A stretch of DNA of 54,761 nucleotides, taken from Candidatus Gastranaerophilales bacterium (GTDB taxonomy: Bacteria > Cyanobacteriota > Vampirovibrionia > Gastranaerophilales > Gastranaerophilaceae). Of this stretch, positions 24,172-32,458 are shown one piece after another (position 1 is the first letter of the stretch; each line of letters opens with the position of its first letter). The notes below the pieces were generated by a model. The model was not told the origin of the DNA, ran no database searches, and saw nothing but the letters and a program-made list of their open reading frames with translations. The position numbers were made by a program, and so were the translations under genes. The stretch is taken from assembly GCA_947587615.1 (NCBI GenBank), contig CANPYC010000012.1:1-54761 (forward strand), given 5' to 3'.

Positions 24172-25275
24172 TTAAACGCTTGCCATTTCCCTAACCATTG
24201 ATTGAACTTTTTCAACAAGGTCATCACCCGTAACACCTACACCCATTTTGAATAATGTTTGATAAGGTGTAGTTATACCGTATAATTTTTCTAAGCACAT
24301 TTGAGCCAATTGTCCGTTGGCTGATTCCGTAAACAGTATTTGTTTTGCTCTTTTAACCGCTTTTCTCATTGGTTCAACAGGCAGAGGTCTGATTGTAATG
24401 GGTCTGAATAAGCCTGCTTTAATACCTTTTTGTCTTAATTCATCAACCGCAGTCATAGCTGAGCGAGCAACAATACCATGGGCAATTATCAATACTTCAG
24501 CATCTTCCGCTTTATATTCAAGATATTCTTCAACTTCCTTGCTCATAGCGTCGTAATCAATTTGATACTGGTCTAAGTGAGCCATTAATTCTTCTTCTAA
24601 GTTAAAGGTATTTCTTAAATGCGTTGCTTCTCTATCAACGCCGATTTTTCCGGGCGCTCTAAGTGCCGCAGGTGTAGGTTCCATCTTAATACCACGACTT
24701 GAAGGGTCATACAATGTAACCGGTTCTCTCATCTTGCCTTGATAACCGTCTGCAAGCATAAACGTCGGGAAGCGGTATTTCCAAGCAGTGTTAAAAGATT
24801 TAATCATATAGTCGAATAAATCCTGATGACCTGCCGTTGAATAAACTATTCTAAAGCCTTCGCCGTTTCCGCCAAAGCATGTTAATCTTGTTTCTTGTTG
24901 AGCATAAATTACAGTAGCGGTTGAAGGACCTCCTCTTTGCATAACAGCGCACACAAAAGGAATTCTCATCATCTCAGCCATTGATTGAGCGTCTTGCATA
25001 ATAACGTTTCCGGGGCCTGCTGTTGCAGTAAATGCACGTTTACCCGCTAAAATACCGCCGATTGTTGAAAAGCCTGCTGATATTTCATCTTCCGTTTGTA
25101 AAAAGCCTGCTTCTGTCTTAGGAAGCAATTTACACCAAGTGTGCATAATTTCATTTTGAGGTGTAATCGGGTAACCATACATAAATTCGGCTTCTGCGGC
25201 ATTTGCTGCATAAGCGATTACTTCATTACCCGTCAAGAACATTCTGGTGTCTTGAGTGATAAGTTTTTTTACCAT
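24172..25275 (-). CDS. korA: 2-oxoacid:ferredoxin oxidoreductase alpha subunit
   Basis: This 367-residue protein opens the operon. It has FLTGNEVIAYAANAAEAEFM, then YGYPITPQNEIM, TEDEISAGFSTIGGILAGKR, TATAGPGNVIMQDAQSMAEM and MQRGGPSTATV, the alpha (pyrimidine-binding) pattern of 2-oxoglutarate and 2-oxoisovalerate oxidoreductases. YPITPQNEI is close to VorB and FLQTEDE is shared by both types, so substrate (2-oxoglutarate, branched-chain 2-oxoacid or both) is unresolved. Reactions yield acyl-CoA, CO2 and reduced ferredoxin; run in reverse they fix CO2. The symbol is a convenience. Confidence 0.9.
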   Translation of the reverse strand: MVKKLITQDTRMFLTGNEVIAYAANAAEAEFMYGYPITPQNEIMHTWCKLLPKTEAGFLQTEDEISAGFSTIGGILAGKRAFTATAGPGNVIMQDAQSMAEMMRIPFVCAVMQRGGPSTATVIYAQQETRLTCFGGNGEGFRIVYSTAGHQDLFDYMIKSFNTAWKYRFPTFMLADGYQGKMREPVTLYDPSSRGIKMEPTPAALRAPGKIGVDREATHLRNTFNLEEELMAHLDQYQIDYDAMSKEVEEYLEYKAEDAEVLIIAHGIVARSAMTAVDELRQKGIKAGLFRPITIRPLPVEPMRKAVKRAKQILFTESANGQLAQMCLEKLYGITTPYQTLFKMGVGVTGDDLVEKVQSMVREMASV

Positions 25276-25404
25276 AATTAATCCTTAACCCTAATCTGTA
25301 AACTAATATAATTTTACAGTACTACAAAAATATTATAGCTTCAAGAAAATTTTATTTCTTAACACTTATGTTAATTTTATTAATAAAAATCGGTTTTGTA
25401 TTAA

Positions 25405-25878
25405 TTACTTAAACACCCATAATTTAAATATGACAAATGAAATCATAGCCATAGGCAGAATTAAAAGCGCTTGAGCAAAATAATTATTTAAAAAATTAAC
25501 TAAAATATGCAGCAAAACGCTGTTTATTAAAAATGTGAATACATAACTGAAAATAAATTTAAAAATAAGTTTATTGTTGTGATTTTTAAAAACAATTGAA
25601 CCGGTTGTTTTAAAGTTCCATAATACTCCTAAGACATATTGAAAAAATAAAGAAATGTTTGCACTAAACCCAAGAGTAACAAACATTGCATAAAGCATAT
25701 ATGAAACAACGGTATTCAAAGCGCCGACAAACAAATATTTAAAAAATTTTTCGTCTATTTTTGAAAATAAACCCCATAAAAATTTCTTATGAATGTAATG
25801 AAACAAAAAAGATACCCCGTTTCTCGTTTTAGAGAAAAGCGGAGTATCTTTAATTTTTTGTTTTAAACTAGCCAACAT
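25405..25878 (-). CDS. GtrA-family membrane protein
   Basis: This 157-residue protein has four membrane segments and the GtrA signature [20 protein letters not shown], then [20 protein letters not shown] and the ending [10 protein letters not shown]. GtrA-like proteins are thought to help move lipid-linked sugars for surface glycans. The ORF begins inside the last codons of rplA (11-base overlap). The codons for about residues 9-26 coincide with a strong hairpin terminator, so expression must depend on readthrough, or the true start lies further in, although no in-frame ATG is present before the GtrA core. Confidence 0.85.
   Translation of the reverse strand: MLASLKQKIKDTPLFSKTRNGVSFLFHYIHKKFLWGLFSKIDEKFFKYLFVGALNTVVSYMLYAMFVTLGFSANISLFFQYVLGVLWNFKTTGSIVFKNHNNKLIFKFIFSYVFTFLINSVLLHILVNFLNNYFAQALLILPMAMISFVIFKLWVFK
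25803..25852 (-). terminator. Hairpin terminator after rplA, inside the gtrA reading frame
   Basis: On the minus strand AAAGATACTCCG pairs with CGGGGTATCTTT, extended inwards by CTTTTCTC / GAGAAA, and is followed by a run of six T. It lies about 16-65 bases after the rplA stop, so it ends or attenuates the ribosomal-protein transcript. The + strand also has T-rich DNA after the stem. Confidence 0.8.
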
Positions 25879-26593
25879 ATTCTTTAACTTCAGCGGGTGT
25901 ATTTTTAGCGTCCAGCTTAATACCCGGGCCCATTGTAGTTGAAAGATAGATTGATTTTAAATAAGTTCCTTTTGCAGCGGACGGCTTTGCTTTTAATACC
26001 GCATCAGCCAAAGTTGCAAAGTTTTTCATTAAATCATCCGTTGAAAATCTCATCTTACCCAAAGGTACGTGAATCATACCTTGTTTATCGGCACGAAATT
26101 CAACTTTACCTGCTTTAGCGTCTTTAACAGCTTTAGCAACATCAGGAGTAACAGTTCCTGTTTTAGGGTTTGGCATTAAGCCTTTAGGACCTAAAACTCT
26201 ACCTAATTTACCAAGTTTAGGCATCATATCGGGAGTTGCGATTAATGTATCAAATTCAAACCAGCCGTCTGAAATTTTATCGATTAATTCTTCGCTTCCT
26301 GCTTCATTAGCGCCTGCTTCTTTTGCTGCTGCAACTAAATCAGCCTTAGCGATAACGCAAACTCTTACTTCTTTACCAAGACCCGCAGGTAAAACAGTGG
26401 TAGAGCGTATTTGCTGATCGGCATGTTTTACATCAATACCAAGGCGCATGTGGCATTCAAGAGTTTCATCAAATTTTGATGTAGCGCTTGCAACTTCCTG
26501 AAGTTTTTTAATTGCTTCAAGTGCGCTTGACGGTTGATTAAAACCTTCCATCATTTCATTTATTTTCTTTTGTTTTTTGGTTAATTTAGCCAT
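25868..26593 (-). CDS. rplA: 50S ribosomal protein L1
   Basis: This 241-residue protein has the L1 signature [20 protein letters not shown], plus [11 protein letters not shown] at the C-terminus and [20 protein letters not shown]1 binds 23S rRNA at the mobile stalk and in many bacteria represses its own operon. It has a GGAG site and follows rplK by 90 bases. The usual next genes, rplJ and rplL, are absent; a terminator and gtrA follow instead. Confidence 0.98.
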   Translation of the reverse strand: MAKLTKKQKKINEMMEGFNQPSSALEAIKKLQEVASATSKFDETLECHMRLGIDVKHADQQIRSTTVLPAGLGKEVRVCVIAKADLVAAAKEAGANEAGSEELIDKISDGWFEFDTLIATPDMMPKLGKLGRVLGPKGLMPNPKTGTVTPDVAKAVKDAKAGKVEFRADKQGMIHVPLGKMRFSTDDLMKNFATLADAVLKAKPSAAKGTYLKSIYLSTTMGPGIKLDAKNTPAEVKEYVG

Positions 26594-26683
26594 TTTCTTC
26601 TCCTTATTGGTAGTAGCGGCAATTATTTAATCTTTCTGACGTGTTGAGCGTCGTTAAGATTAATTTGTTGCCTCCCATAGTAA

Positions 26684-27121
26684 CTATTGTGCAACCGTAA
26701 CACCCATTGCACGTGCTGTTCCTTTAATCATTTCAACAGCAGCTTCAAGGGATGTTGCGTTTAAGTCATTCATTTTAATTTTTGCAATTTTTTCAAGTTG
26801 TTCTTGAGTTATTTGACCAACTTTTGTTTTGTTTGGTGCAGCTGAACCTTTTGGCAAGTTCAATTCTTTTTTAATTAAAACTGCTGCGGGTGGTGATTTT
26901 GTAACGAATGTGAAGCTTCTGTCTTCATAAACGTCAATAACAACAGGAATAATGTAGCCTGCTTGTGAAGCAGTTCTTTCATTAAACTGTTTGCAAAAAT
27001 CCATGATATTAACGCCTTTTTGACCTAAAGCAGGACCAACGGGCGGTGATGGATTTGCTTTTCCGGCTTCAATTTGTAATTTAATTTTGCCGGTGATTTT
27101 TTTGTTTGTTTTTGGTGCCAT
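26684..27121 (-). CDS. rplK: 50S ribosomal protein L11
   Basis: This 145-residue protein is standard L11: [54 protein letters not shown] and [10 protein letters not shown] at the end. It shapes the GTPase-associated centre. The 166-base leader after nusG has a small hairpin (CAATGC / GCATTG at 27250-27266) and a strong ribosome site (AAAGGAG). Whether L1 binds this leader cannot be judged by eye. Confidence 0.98.
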   Translation of the reverse strand: MAPKTNKKITGKIKLQIEAGKANPSPPVGPALGQKGVNIMDFCKQFNERTASQAGYIIPVVIDVYEDRSFTFVTKSPPAAVLIKKELNLPKGSAAPNKTKVGQITQEQLEKIAKIKMNDLNATSLEAAVEMIKGTARAMGVTVAQ

Positions 27122-27287
27122 TTTATTCTCCTTTCGTGGTAATTGCGGCTTATTCTCTGTAAGCCTTCCACTGTTTGCACTTAAATTTGGTTAGAATACC
27201 GTTTGCTTCACCTCGGCTTGCGCCTTAGTTATGTCTTCGCTCTGTTCGTCAATGCTCAACGCATTGCCGTCACGAGCTTTACCACTA

Positions 27288-27911
27288 TTAAACTTTTTGG
27301 ATTTGTTTGTATTCCAATTCCACGGGAGTTTCACGTCCAAAGATAGAAACCATTGCTCTAAGTTTAGACTTATCGGGATAAACTTCCGTAATATCGCCGA
27401 TAAACTCTGCGAATGGGCCTGAAATAATTCTGACTTTATCGCCAACTTTAACATCAAGCTCAATTTTGGCTGTTGTTTGTTGACCTCTGTGGATGATTTT
27501 TTTAATTTCCGAATCTTTAGCGGGAATCGGTTTTTTAGATGTTCCGACAAATTTTGTAACACCTGCCGTATGCCTTACAACATACCATGAGTCGTCGTCC
27601 ATTATCATTTCAACCAAAACATAACCCGGGAAAATCTTTTCTTCTTTTTTGGTCTTTTTACCCGAACGGACTTGAGTAATTGTTTTTTGCGGAACTTCAA
27701 TTCTAAAGATTTTTTCACCCATATTCATATACTCAACACGTTTTTCAAGGTTGACTTTTACTTTATTTTCATAGCCTGAATAAGTGTGAACTACATACCA
27801 TCTTTTCTTTGGTGCTTTTTCAACGTTATGTGTCGGTTCTTTTGAGATATAAATATTTTCTTCGTTATTTTCTTGAATTTCGTTTTGAATTTCGTTTTCT
27901 TTTTCTGACAT
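27288..27911 (-). CDS. nusG: Transcription termination/antitermination factor NusG
   Basis: The 207-residue protein has an acidic N-terminal extension of about 35 residues. The NGN domain follows (KKRWYVVHTYSGYENKVKVN, then EEKIFPGYVLVEMIMDDDSW), and then a KOW domain (VGDKVRIISGPFAEFIGDI). NusG travels with RNA polymerase and modulates pausing and Rho-dependent termination. It starts 10 bases after secE, the classical order secE-nusG-rplK-rplA. Confidence 0.98.
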   Translation of the reverse strand: MSEKENEIQNEIQENNEENIYISKEPTHNVEKAPKKRWYVVHTYSGYENKVKVNLEKRVEYMNMGEKIFRIEVPQKTITQVRSGKKTKKEEKIFPGYVLVEMIMDDDSWYVVRHTAGVTKFVGTSKKPIPAKDSEIKKIIHRGQQTTAKIELDVKVGDKVRIISGPFAEFIGDITEVYPDKSKLRAMVSIFGRETPVELEYKQIQKV

Positions 27912-27921
27912 TTTTCAACCT

Positions 27922-28149
27922 TTACTTAATTAGACCCAAAACAAATATGAAAAATTTATCCATTAAAAATATAACAATAGTAAAAAACGTTACAACAACA
28001 AGCACAACACCTGTTTCAACAATTACCTGTCTGCGAGTAGGCCAGGAAACTTTTGACCATTCAGCCTTTACACCTTTAAAGTAGGTAATCATTGAATCTT
28101 TAAAGCTTGTTGTTTTTGTATCTGCTTGAACTTTTTTTTCTGTTGACAT
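27922..28149 (-). CDS. secE: Preprotein translocase subunit SecE
   Basis: This 75-residue protein has a short hydrophilic N-terminus, the amphipathic motif FKGVKAEWSKVSWPTRRQVI and one membrane segment (VVLVVVTFFTIVIFLMDKFF), the compact single-span SecE form. It clamps SecY in the translocon. It lies between trnW and nusG. Confidence 0.96.
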   Translation of the reverse strand: MSTEKKVQADTKTTSFKDSMITYFKGVKAEWSKVSWPTRRQVIVETGVVLVVVTFFTIVIFLMDKFFIFVLGLIK

Positions 28150-28214
28150 TTCTTACTTTCTATATTTTTCAAGTTTAAAAATTTTTTAAATTTTTATCTT
28201 TGTATTTTTTAAAA

Positions 28215-28287
28215 CGCGCCCTGAAGGACTCGAACCCTCGACATCCGGTTTTGGAGACCGACGTTCTACCAACTGAACTAAGGACGC
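28215..28287 (-). tRNA. trnW: tRNA-Trp (anticodon CCA)
   Basis: This 73-base cloverleaf is read on the minus strand. The acceptor stem is GCGTCCT / AGGGCGC with one G-U pair. The anticodon stem-loop CGGTCTCCAAAACCG gives anticodon CCA, and the T-arm GAGGG-TTCGAGT-CCTTC is intact. The discriminator base is G and the 3' CCA is not encoded. Its place between rpmG and secE is common in bacteria. Confidence 0.97.
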
Positions 28288-28297
28288 TGATTTAATT

Positions 28298-28465
28298 TTA
28301 TTTTGTTTCCTTGTGTGCTGTATGTTTTTTGCACTTTGGACAATATTTGTTCAATTCCATTCTTTCTTTGTTAGTCTTTTTGTTTTTTGTTGTGGTGTAA
28401 TTTCTTTCCTTGCACTCTTCGCAAGCCAGAACAACCATCTTATCATTTTTTCCTTTGATTCCCAT
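28298..28465 (-). CDS. rpmG: 50S ribosomal protein L33 (zinc-ribbon type)
   Basis: This 55-residue ORF reads [20 protein letters not shown], then [10 protein letters not shown] and [11 protein letters not shown]. Two CxxC pairs mark the zinc-binding L33 form, and the YTTTKNK block is diagnostic. It lies 10 bases upstream of trnW on the same strand and opens the rpmG-trnW-secE-nusG-rplK-rplA run. Confidence 0.96.
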   Translation of the reverse strand: MGIKGKNDKMVVLACEECKERNYTTTKNKKTNKERMELNKYCPKCKKHTAHKETK

Positions 28466-28513
28466 TTTAACTGCCTTTCTTGGGGTCTAAATCAGTAATA
28501 GCTTCTTATTAAG

Positions 28514-28538
28514 AGAATGTCCGATAGTAGGACATTCT
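28514..28538 (-). other. Perfect 9-bp hairpin upstream of rpmG
   Basis: AGAATGTCC / GGACATTCT with a 7-base loop lies 48 bases before the rpmG start. It lacks a T run, so it is more likely part of the leader, or a protein or RNA-stability site, than a terminator. Confidence 0.45.
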
Positions 28539-28633
28539 GATTGTATTTTAAACTTATGTAACTATTTTAACAAGAACATTAATTTTTACAAATATTTATT
28601 TTTAGTTTTTTACAGTTTTGTAACATTTTTTTA

Positions 28634-28665
28634 AATAAAAATGCTGCCCTATTCAGGCAGCATTT
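28634..28665 (-). terminator. Rho-independent terminator of the 28690 gene
   Basis: AAATGCTGCC / GGCAGCATTT forms a perfect 10-bp stem with a 7-base loop, followed on the minus strand by TT and ATTT. It lies 25 bases after the stop codon of the small ORF. Confidence 0.85.
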
Positions 28666-28689
28666 GAAAATCTGTTTTTTCTTCGTTTT

Positions 28690-28959
28690 TTAGGCCAGAT
28701 AATTTAATCTGTCATTTTTTGAAGAATAGTTTTTAAGCGCATTCAACTCGGCATTAATTGCCTGATATTGAACTTCATTTGAAATTTGCTCCATATCAAG
28801 AGCATTTTCAGCCGCTGCAACCGATTCAAGATTTGAACCGAAAGAAGGACTGTTTAGCATTCCACGTCTTGAAGAAAAATTTTGCAACATATCAAATTGC
28901 AAATTGTTTCTTTGAGCGATTAAATTTTGGCGAGCAAGAGCGTTAAGTAACATACCCAT
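28690..28959 (-). CDS. Unrecognised 89-residue helical protein
   Basis: I do not recognise this protein. From the ATG at 28959 it reads MGMLLNALARQNLIAQRNNL, followed by FDMLQNFSSRRGM and a helical C-terminus (SNEVQYQAINAELNALKNYS). It has no cysteine and no signal peptide. AGGAAAGG lies about 9 bases before this ATG; an in-frame ATG at 29016 would add 19 residues but has no ribosome site. It is a single transcription unit with its own strong terminator, divergent from gyrA. The short helical, Gln/Asn-rich make-up could suit a secreted or structural subunit, but that is a guess. Confidence 0.7.
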   Translation of the reverse strand: MGMLLNALARQNLIAQRNNLQFDMLQNFSSRRGMLNSPSFGSNLESVAAAENALDMEQISNEVQYQAINAELNALKNYSSKNDRLNYLA

Positions 28960-29120
28960 AGAAATAACCTTTCCTAAAATCATTTCTATACTACCACAAA
29001 TGTAATAATTTTTCAAGTAAATGTTAAGGTTTATAACAGAACAGATAAATTAGGCATGCTTTTTGTGTTTGAAAAGGATATATAAGCTAAAACGGTAATA
29101 TAATTTTTATTTTAACCATT

Positions 29121-29149
29121 TTGATTTACTTTTTTCTTTATTGTATAAT
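29121..29149 (+). promoter_or_regulatory. Sigma-70-type promoter of gyrA
   Basis: TTGATT (29121-29126), a 17-base spacer and TATAAT (29144-29149) lie 35 bases before the TTG start codon. A strong AGGAGGGAG ribosome site lies between (29169-29177). Confidence 0.8.
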
Positions 29150-29183
29150 ATAGTAAACAGACTATTTAGGAGGGAGTTAAGTT

Positions 29184-31730
29184 TTGGCTCAAACAAGCTT
29201 ATTTGACGACGGAAAAATTATTCCCGTTAATATTCGTGATGAAATGAAAAGATGTTATATAGATTATGCAATGAGCGTAATTGTAGGTCGTGCCCTGCCC
29301 GATGTCAGAGACGGACTTAAACCGGTTCACAGACGTATTCTTTTTGCTATGAATGAACTTGGTATGACACCCGATAAACCATTCAAAAAATGCGCAAGAA
29401 TTGTTGGTGAAGTGCTTGGTAAATACCATCCGCACGGCGATAGCTCGGTTTATGAAGCGCTTGTTCGTATGGCTCAAGACTTTTCAACAAGATATTTAAC
29501 CGTAGATGGGCATGGAAACTTTGGCTCGGTTGATGGTGACGGTGCTGCTGCAATGCGTTATACGGAAGCCCGTATGCACAAAATTACTACCGCAATGCTT
29601 GCTGATATTGATTGTGAAACGGTTAATTTTATTCCAAATTTTGACGGTTCCTTAGAAGAGCCTTCTGTTTTACCAACAAGACTTCCAATGCTTTTATTAA
29701 ACGGAACATCGGGTATTGCTGTTGGTATGGCAACAAACATTCCTCCGCATAACTTATGTGAAGTTGTTGATGGCACAATTGCTTTAATTGATAACCCCGA
29801 TATTACAACGGAAGGCTTGATGAAATATATTAAAGGCCCTGATTTTCCAACGGCAGCAACAATTGTCGGAACTTCAGAAATTAAAAAAGCCTATGAAACA
29901 GGCAGAGGCTCAATTAAAATGAAAGCCGTTTCAACAATTGAAGAACTTCAAGGAGGCGGCGGCAGACAAGGCAGAAGCGCAATTGTTGTAACTGAAATCC
30001 CGTATCAAGTTAATAAAGCAGAGTTAATTAGAAAAATCGCTGAACTTGTAAAAGACGGTAAAATTCAAGGTATTTCAGACCTTAGAGATGAATCAGACAG
30101 AGAAGGCATGCGAATTGTAATTGAGCTTAAACGTGACGCTAAACCCGATGTTGTAAGAAACAATCTCTATAAGCAAACCGCAATGTCAACAAGCTTTGGC
30201 TTTAATATGGTAGCGCTTGTCGGTCAGCAGCCGAGGTTGTTAAATCTTTATGAAGTATTGAGTGAATTTGTTGAGCATAGGGTTGATGTTATTACAAGAA
30301 GAACGATGTTTTTCTTAAAGAAAGCCCGTGTTAGAGCTCATATCTTAGAAGGTTTGATGATTGCTCTAAATTCACTTGATGAAGTTATTGAGCTGATTAA
30401 AAAATCACCTAATACGGAAGCTGCAAGAAACGGTTTAATTAACCGCTTTGGGCTTGATGTTGAGCAAGCTAACGCTATTTTAGAAATGCAGCTAAGACGC
30501 TTAACAGGCTTAGAACAAGATAAAATCAGAGCAGAACATGCTGAGCTGTTAAAGAAAATTGCAGAATATGAAGACTTATTATCATCAAGAGAAAAGATTT
30601 TAGCTTTAATTAAAGTTGAACTTCAAGAAGATAAAGAAAAATACGGTGATGAAAGAAAAACTGCAATTGTAGCTGAAGATGGCGAAATGAGCGTGGAAGA
30701 TTTAACCCCCAATACTCAAATGGCAGTATTTATTACCCGTCAAGGCTATATTAAAAGAATTTCTCTTGACACATTTGTTCGCCAAAACCGTGCTACAAGA
30801 GGAAAAGGCGGAATGAAAACAAAAGAAGATGATGATGTAGCTCATTTCTTTACAGCTATGATGCATGATAAAGTCTTGTTCTTCTCATCAAAAGGGCTTG
30901 TTTATTCTCTATCCGTTTATGATTTCCCTGAAGGCTCAAGACAATCTAAAGGTTTACCTATAATTAACGTTCTACCTTTAGAGCAGGATGAAAATATAAC
31001 GGCAATTGTACCTGTTAGCGAATTTAAGCAAGACTTAAATCTCATAATGCTTACTAAAAAAGGCTATATTAAGAGAATTTCTCTTGATAACTTTACGTCA
31101 ATTCGAAGAAACGGTTTAATTGCAATCGGTCTTGAAGAAAACGACACTTTGAATTGGGTTAAGCTTGCAAAAGGTAATGATGAAATAATAATCGGTACAT
31201 CTTGCGGTATGGCAATTCGCTTCCCGATTGAAGATTTAAGACCTTTAGGCAGAAGTGCTCGAGGGGTTAATTCAATGAAGCTTAGAGAAAGCGATGAAAT
31301 CATAGGATGTGACGTTGTACCAAAAGATTATGACGCTGATTTACTCGTTATAACATCCGACGGTTTTGGAAAACGCTCTAAAATATCGGAATTTAGAACC
31401 CAAAACAGAGGCGGTATGGGATTAATCGCAACCAAGTTTAAATCAAGTACATCAAGACTTGTTGATTTAAGCATAGTTAAAGAAACTGATGAAATTATGG
31501 TTGTAACGGCTAATGGCGTTGTATCAAGAATAAGCGCTTCCGATATTTCCCGTCAGGGTCGCCCTGCAACGGGTGTTAAGGTTCAATCTTTAGACGGAGC
31601 GGACACGGTTGTTTCCGTTAATAAAATTATTAACACAGACGAAGAAGAAAAAGATAATCAAACGCTTATAAAAGAAGCTAAAGAAGAATTATCTTCAGTT
31701 GAGCAGGGTAATATTTTTAGCGAAGAATAA
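29184..31730 (+). CDS. gyrA: DNA gyrase subunit A
   Basis: The 848-residue GyrA cleaves and rejoins DNA in supercoiling. It has [40 protein letters not shown] and the active Tyr at residue 126 in AMRYTEARM. The C-terminal half holds six beta-pinwheel blades, with [11 protein letters not shown] in the GyrA-box position, favouring GyrA over ParC. At quinolone-resistance positions it has GDSSVYE (Ser, and Glu at the Asp87-equivalent). Translation starts with TTG after an excellent ribosome site; the next in-frame ATG would remove conserved residues. Confidence 0.97.
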   Translation: MAQTSLFDDGKIIPVNIRDEMKRCYIDYAMSVIVGRALPDVRDGLKPVHRRILFAMNELGMTPDKPFKKCARIVGEVLGKYHPHGDSSVYEALVRMAQDFSTRYLTVDGHGNFGSVDGDGAAAMRYTEARMHKITTAMLADIDCETVNFIPNFDGSLEEPSVLPTRLPMLLLNGTSGIAVGMATNIPPHNLCEVVDGTIALIDNPDITTEGLMKYIKGPDFPTAATIVGTSEIKKAYETGRGSIKMKAVSTIEELQGGGGRQGRSAIVVTEIPYQVNKAELIRKIAELVKDGKIQGISDLRDESDREGMRIVIELKRDAKPDVVRNNLYKQTAMSTSFGFNMVALVGQQPRLLNLYEVLSEFVEHRVDVITRRTMFFLKKARVRAHILEGLMIALNSLDEVIELIKKSPNTEAARNGLINRFGLDVEQANAILEMQLRRLTGLEQDKIRAEHAELLKKIAEYEDLLSSREKILALIKVELQEDKEKYGDERKTAIVAEDGEMSVEDLTPNTQMAVFITRQGYIKRISLDTFVRQNRATRGKGGMKTKEDDDVAHFFTAMMHDKVLFFSSKGLVYSLSVYDFPEGSRQSKGLPIINVLPLEQDENITAIVPVSEFKQDLNLIMLTKKGYIKRISLDNFTSIRRNGLIAIGLEENDTLNWVKLAKGNDEIIIGTSCGMAIRFPIEDLRPLGRSARGVNSMKLRESDEIIGCDVVPKDYDADLLVITSDGFGKRSKISEFRTQNRGGMGLIATKFKSSTSRLVDLSIVKETDEIMVVTANGVVSRISASDISRQGRPATGVKVQSLDGADTVVSVNKIINTDEEEKDNQTLIKEAKEELSSVEQGNIFSEE

Positions 31731-31748
31731 TAATAAAAAACAGAAATT

Positions 31749-31785
31749 TTAAACGGGTCTTTATTTTAAGACCCGTTTTTTAATT
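31749..31785. terminator. Bidirectional terminator between gyrA and the YgjP-like gene
   Basis: AAACGGGTCT / AGACCCGTTT pairs over 10 bp with an 8-base loop and a T run on the + side; A-rich DNA on the left gives T on the minus strand. The stop codon of the minus-strand gene (31766-31768) lies inside the hairpin. Confidence 0.85.
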
Positions 31786-32458
31786 TTTTCCTTAGCTCTT
31801 TATAATTCGGGCAATATTTTTCAACTTCAAGCCAAAAGGCTTTGGAATGATTTTTAATTTTTGTATGCACAAGCTCATGCACTAAAACATAATCAATAAT
31901 ATCAAAATCATAGTTTAATAAATTAATGTTTAAATTAATATTATTGCAAAAAGAACAGCTCCCGAAGCGGGTTTTTTGGTTTTTTAAAAAAACTTTTCTG
32001 TATGAAAAATTATACTTTTTAGCTAAAAAATCAAGTCTTGAAGTTAAATAGCTGCCCGCTTCAATTCTAAGCGCTTTTAGGTGTGCGCTTTTAAGCTCAT
32101 TTTGAACTTTTAAAGAGTAAAAGTCATCTTCTTTATTATAGTAAAAATAAACTATATTTCTTTTTGTTATTGTCTTTAGCTCGTTTGAGGGGATAATTTT
32201 TAAAGTATCAAATTTTGTTGTAAAATTTGGAGAATATTTTTTTGCACCCTTTGTATTTTTAAAATTTTCAATATCTTTAAAGCTTTTAATTTTTTCAAAA
32301 TTTTTAATCAAAAATTCTCTTGCCGTTTTATAAGGGCAAAAGTAAGGCATAGTAACTAAAATCAAGTTATCGTTTTTTAGGGTAACTTTGATTGACTTAG
32401 AAAAAGTATATTTTTTATATTCAACTTGAAAATCTTCAATTATTTCTTTTTTATTCAT
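31766..32458 (-). CDS. YgjP-like (DUF45/WLM) metallopeptidase-fold protein
   Basis: This 230-residue protein has zinc motif HELVHTKIKNHSKAFW (HExxH plus a downstream His) near residue 190, and the family's NQKTRFGSCSFCNNINLNIN block. The YgjP/DUF45 family resembles SprT-type proteases. Known members have few assigned roles. It overlaps the upstream R3H ATPase gene by 8 bases, so the two are co-translated. Its own 3' end is folded into the terminator shared with gyrA. Confidence 0.85.
   Translation of the reverse strand: MNKKEIIEDFQVEYKKYTFSKSIKVTLKNDNLILVTMPYFCPYKTAREFLIKNFEKIKSFKDIENFKNTKGAKKYSPNFTTKFDTLKIIPSNELKTITKRNIVYFYYNKEDDFYSLKVQNELKSAHLKALRIEAGSYLTSRLDFLAKKYNFSYRKVFLKNQKTRFGSCSFCNNINLNINLLNYDFDIIDYVLVHELVHTKIKNHSKAFWLEVEKYCPNYKELRKKLKNGS

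Noticed and set aside
24172-25275. Pyruvate:ferredoxin oxidoreductase
   Set aside because: Alpha and beta motifs fit the 2-oxoglutarate/2-oxoisovalerate type, and there is no fused multidomain enzyme.
26594-26683. L1-binding regulatory site between rplK and rplA
   Set aside because: A GGGAGG element is present, but I could not fold a convincing L1 rRNA mimic by eye.
27191-27562. 123-residue minus-strand ORF overlapping the end of nusG
   Set aside because: It lies in another frame of nusG for most of its length and has biased, non-protein-like composition; nusG is certain.
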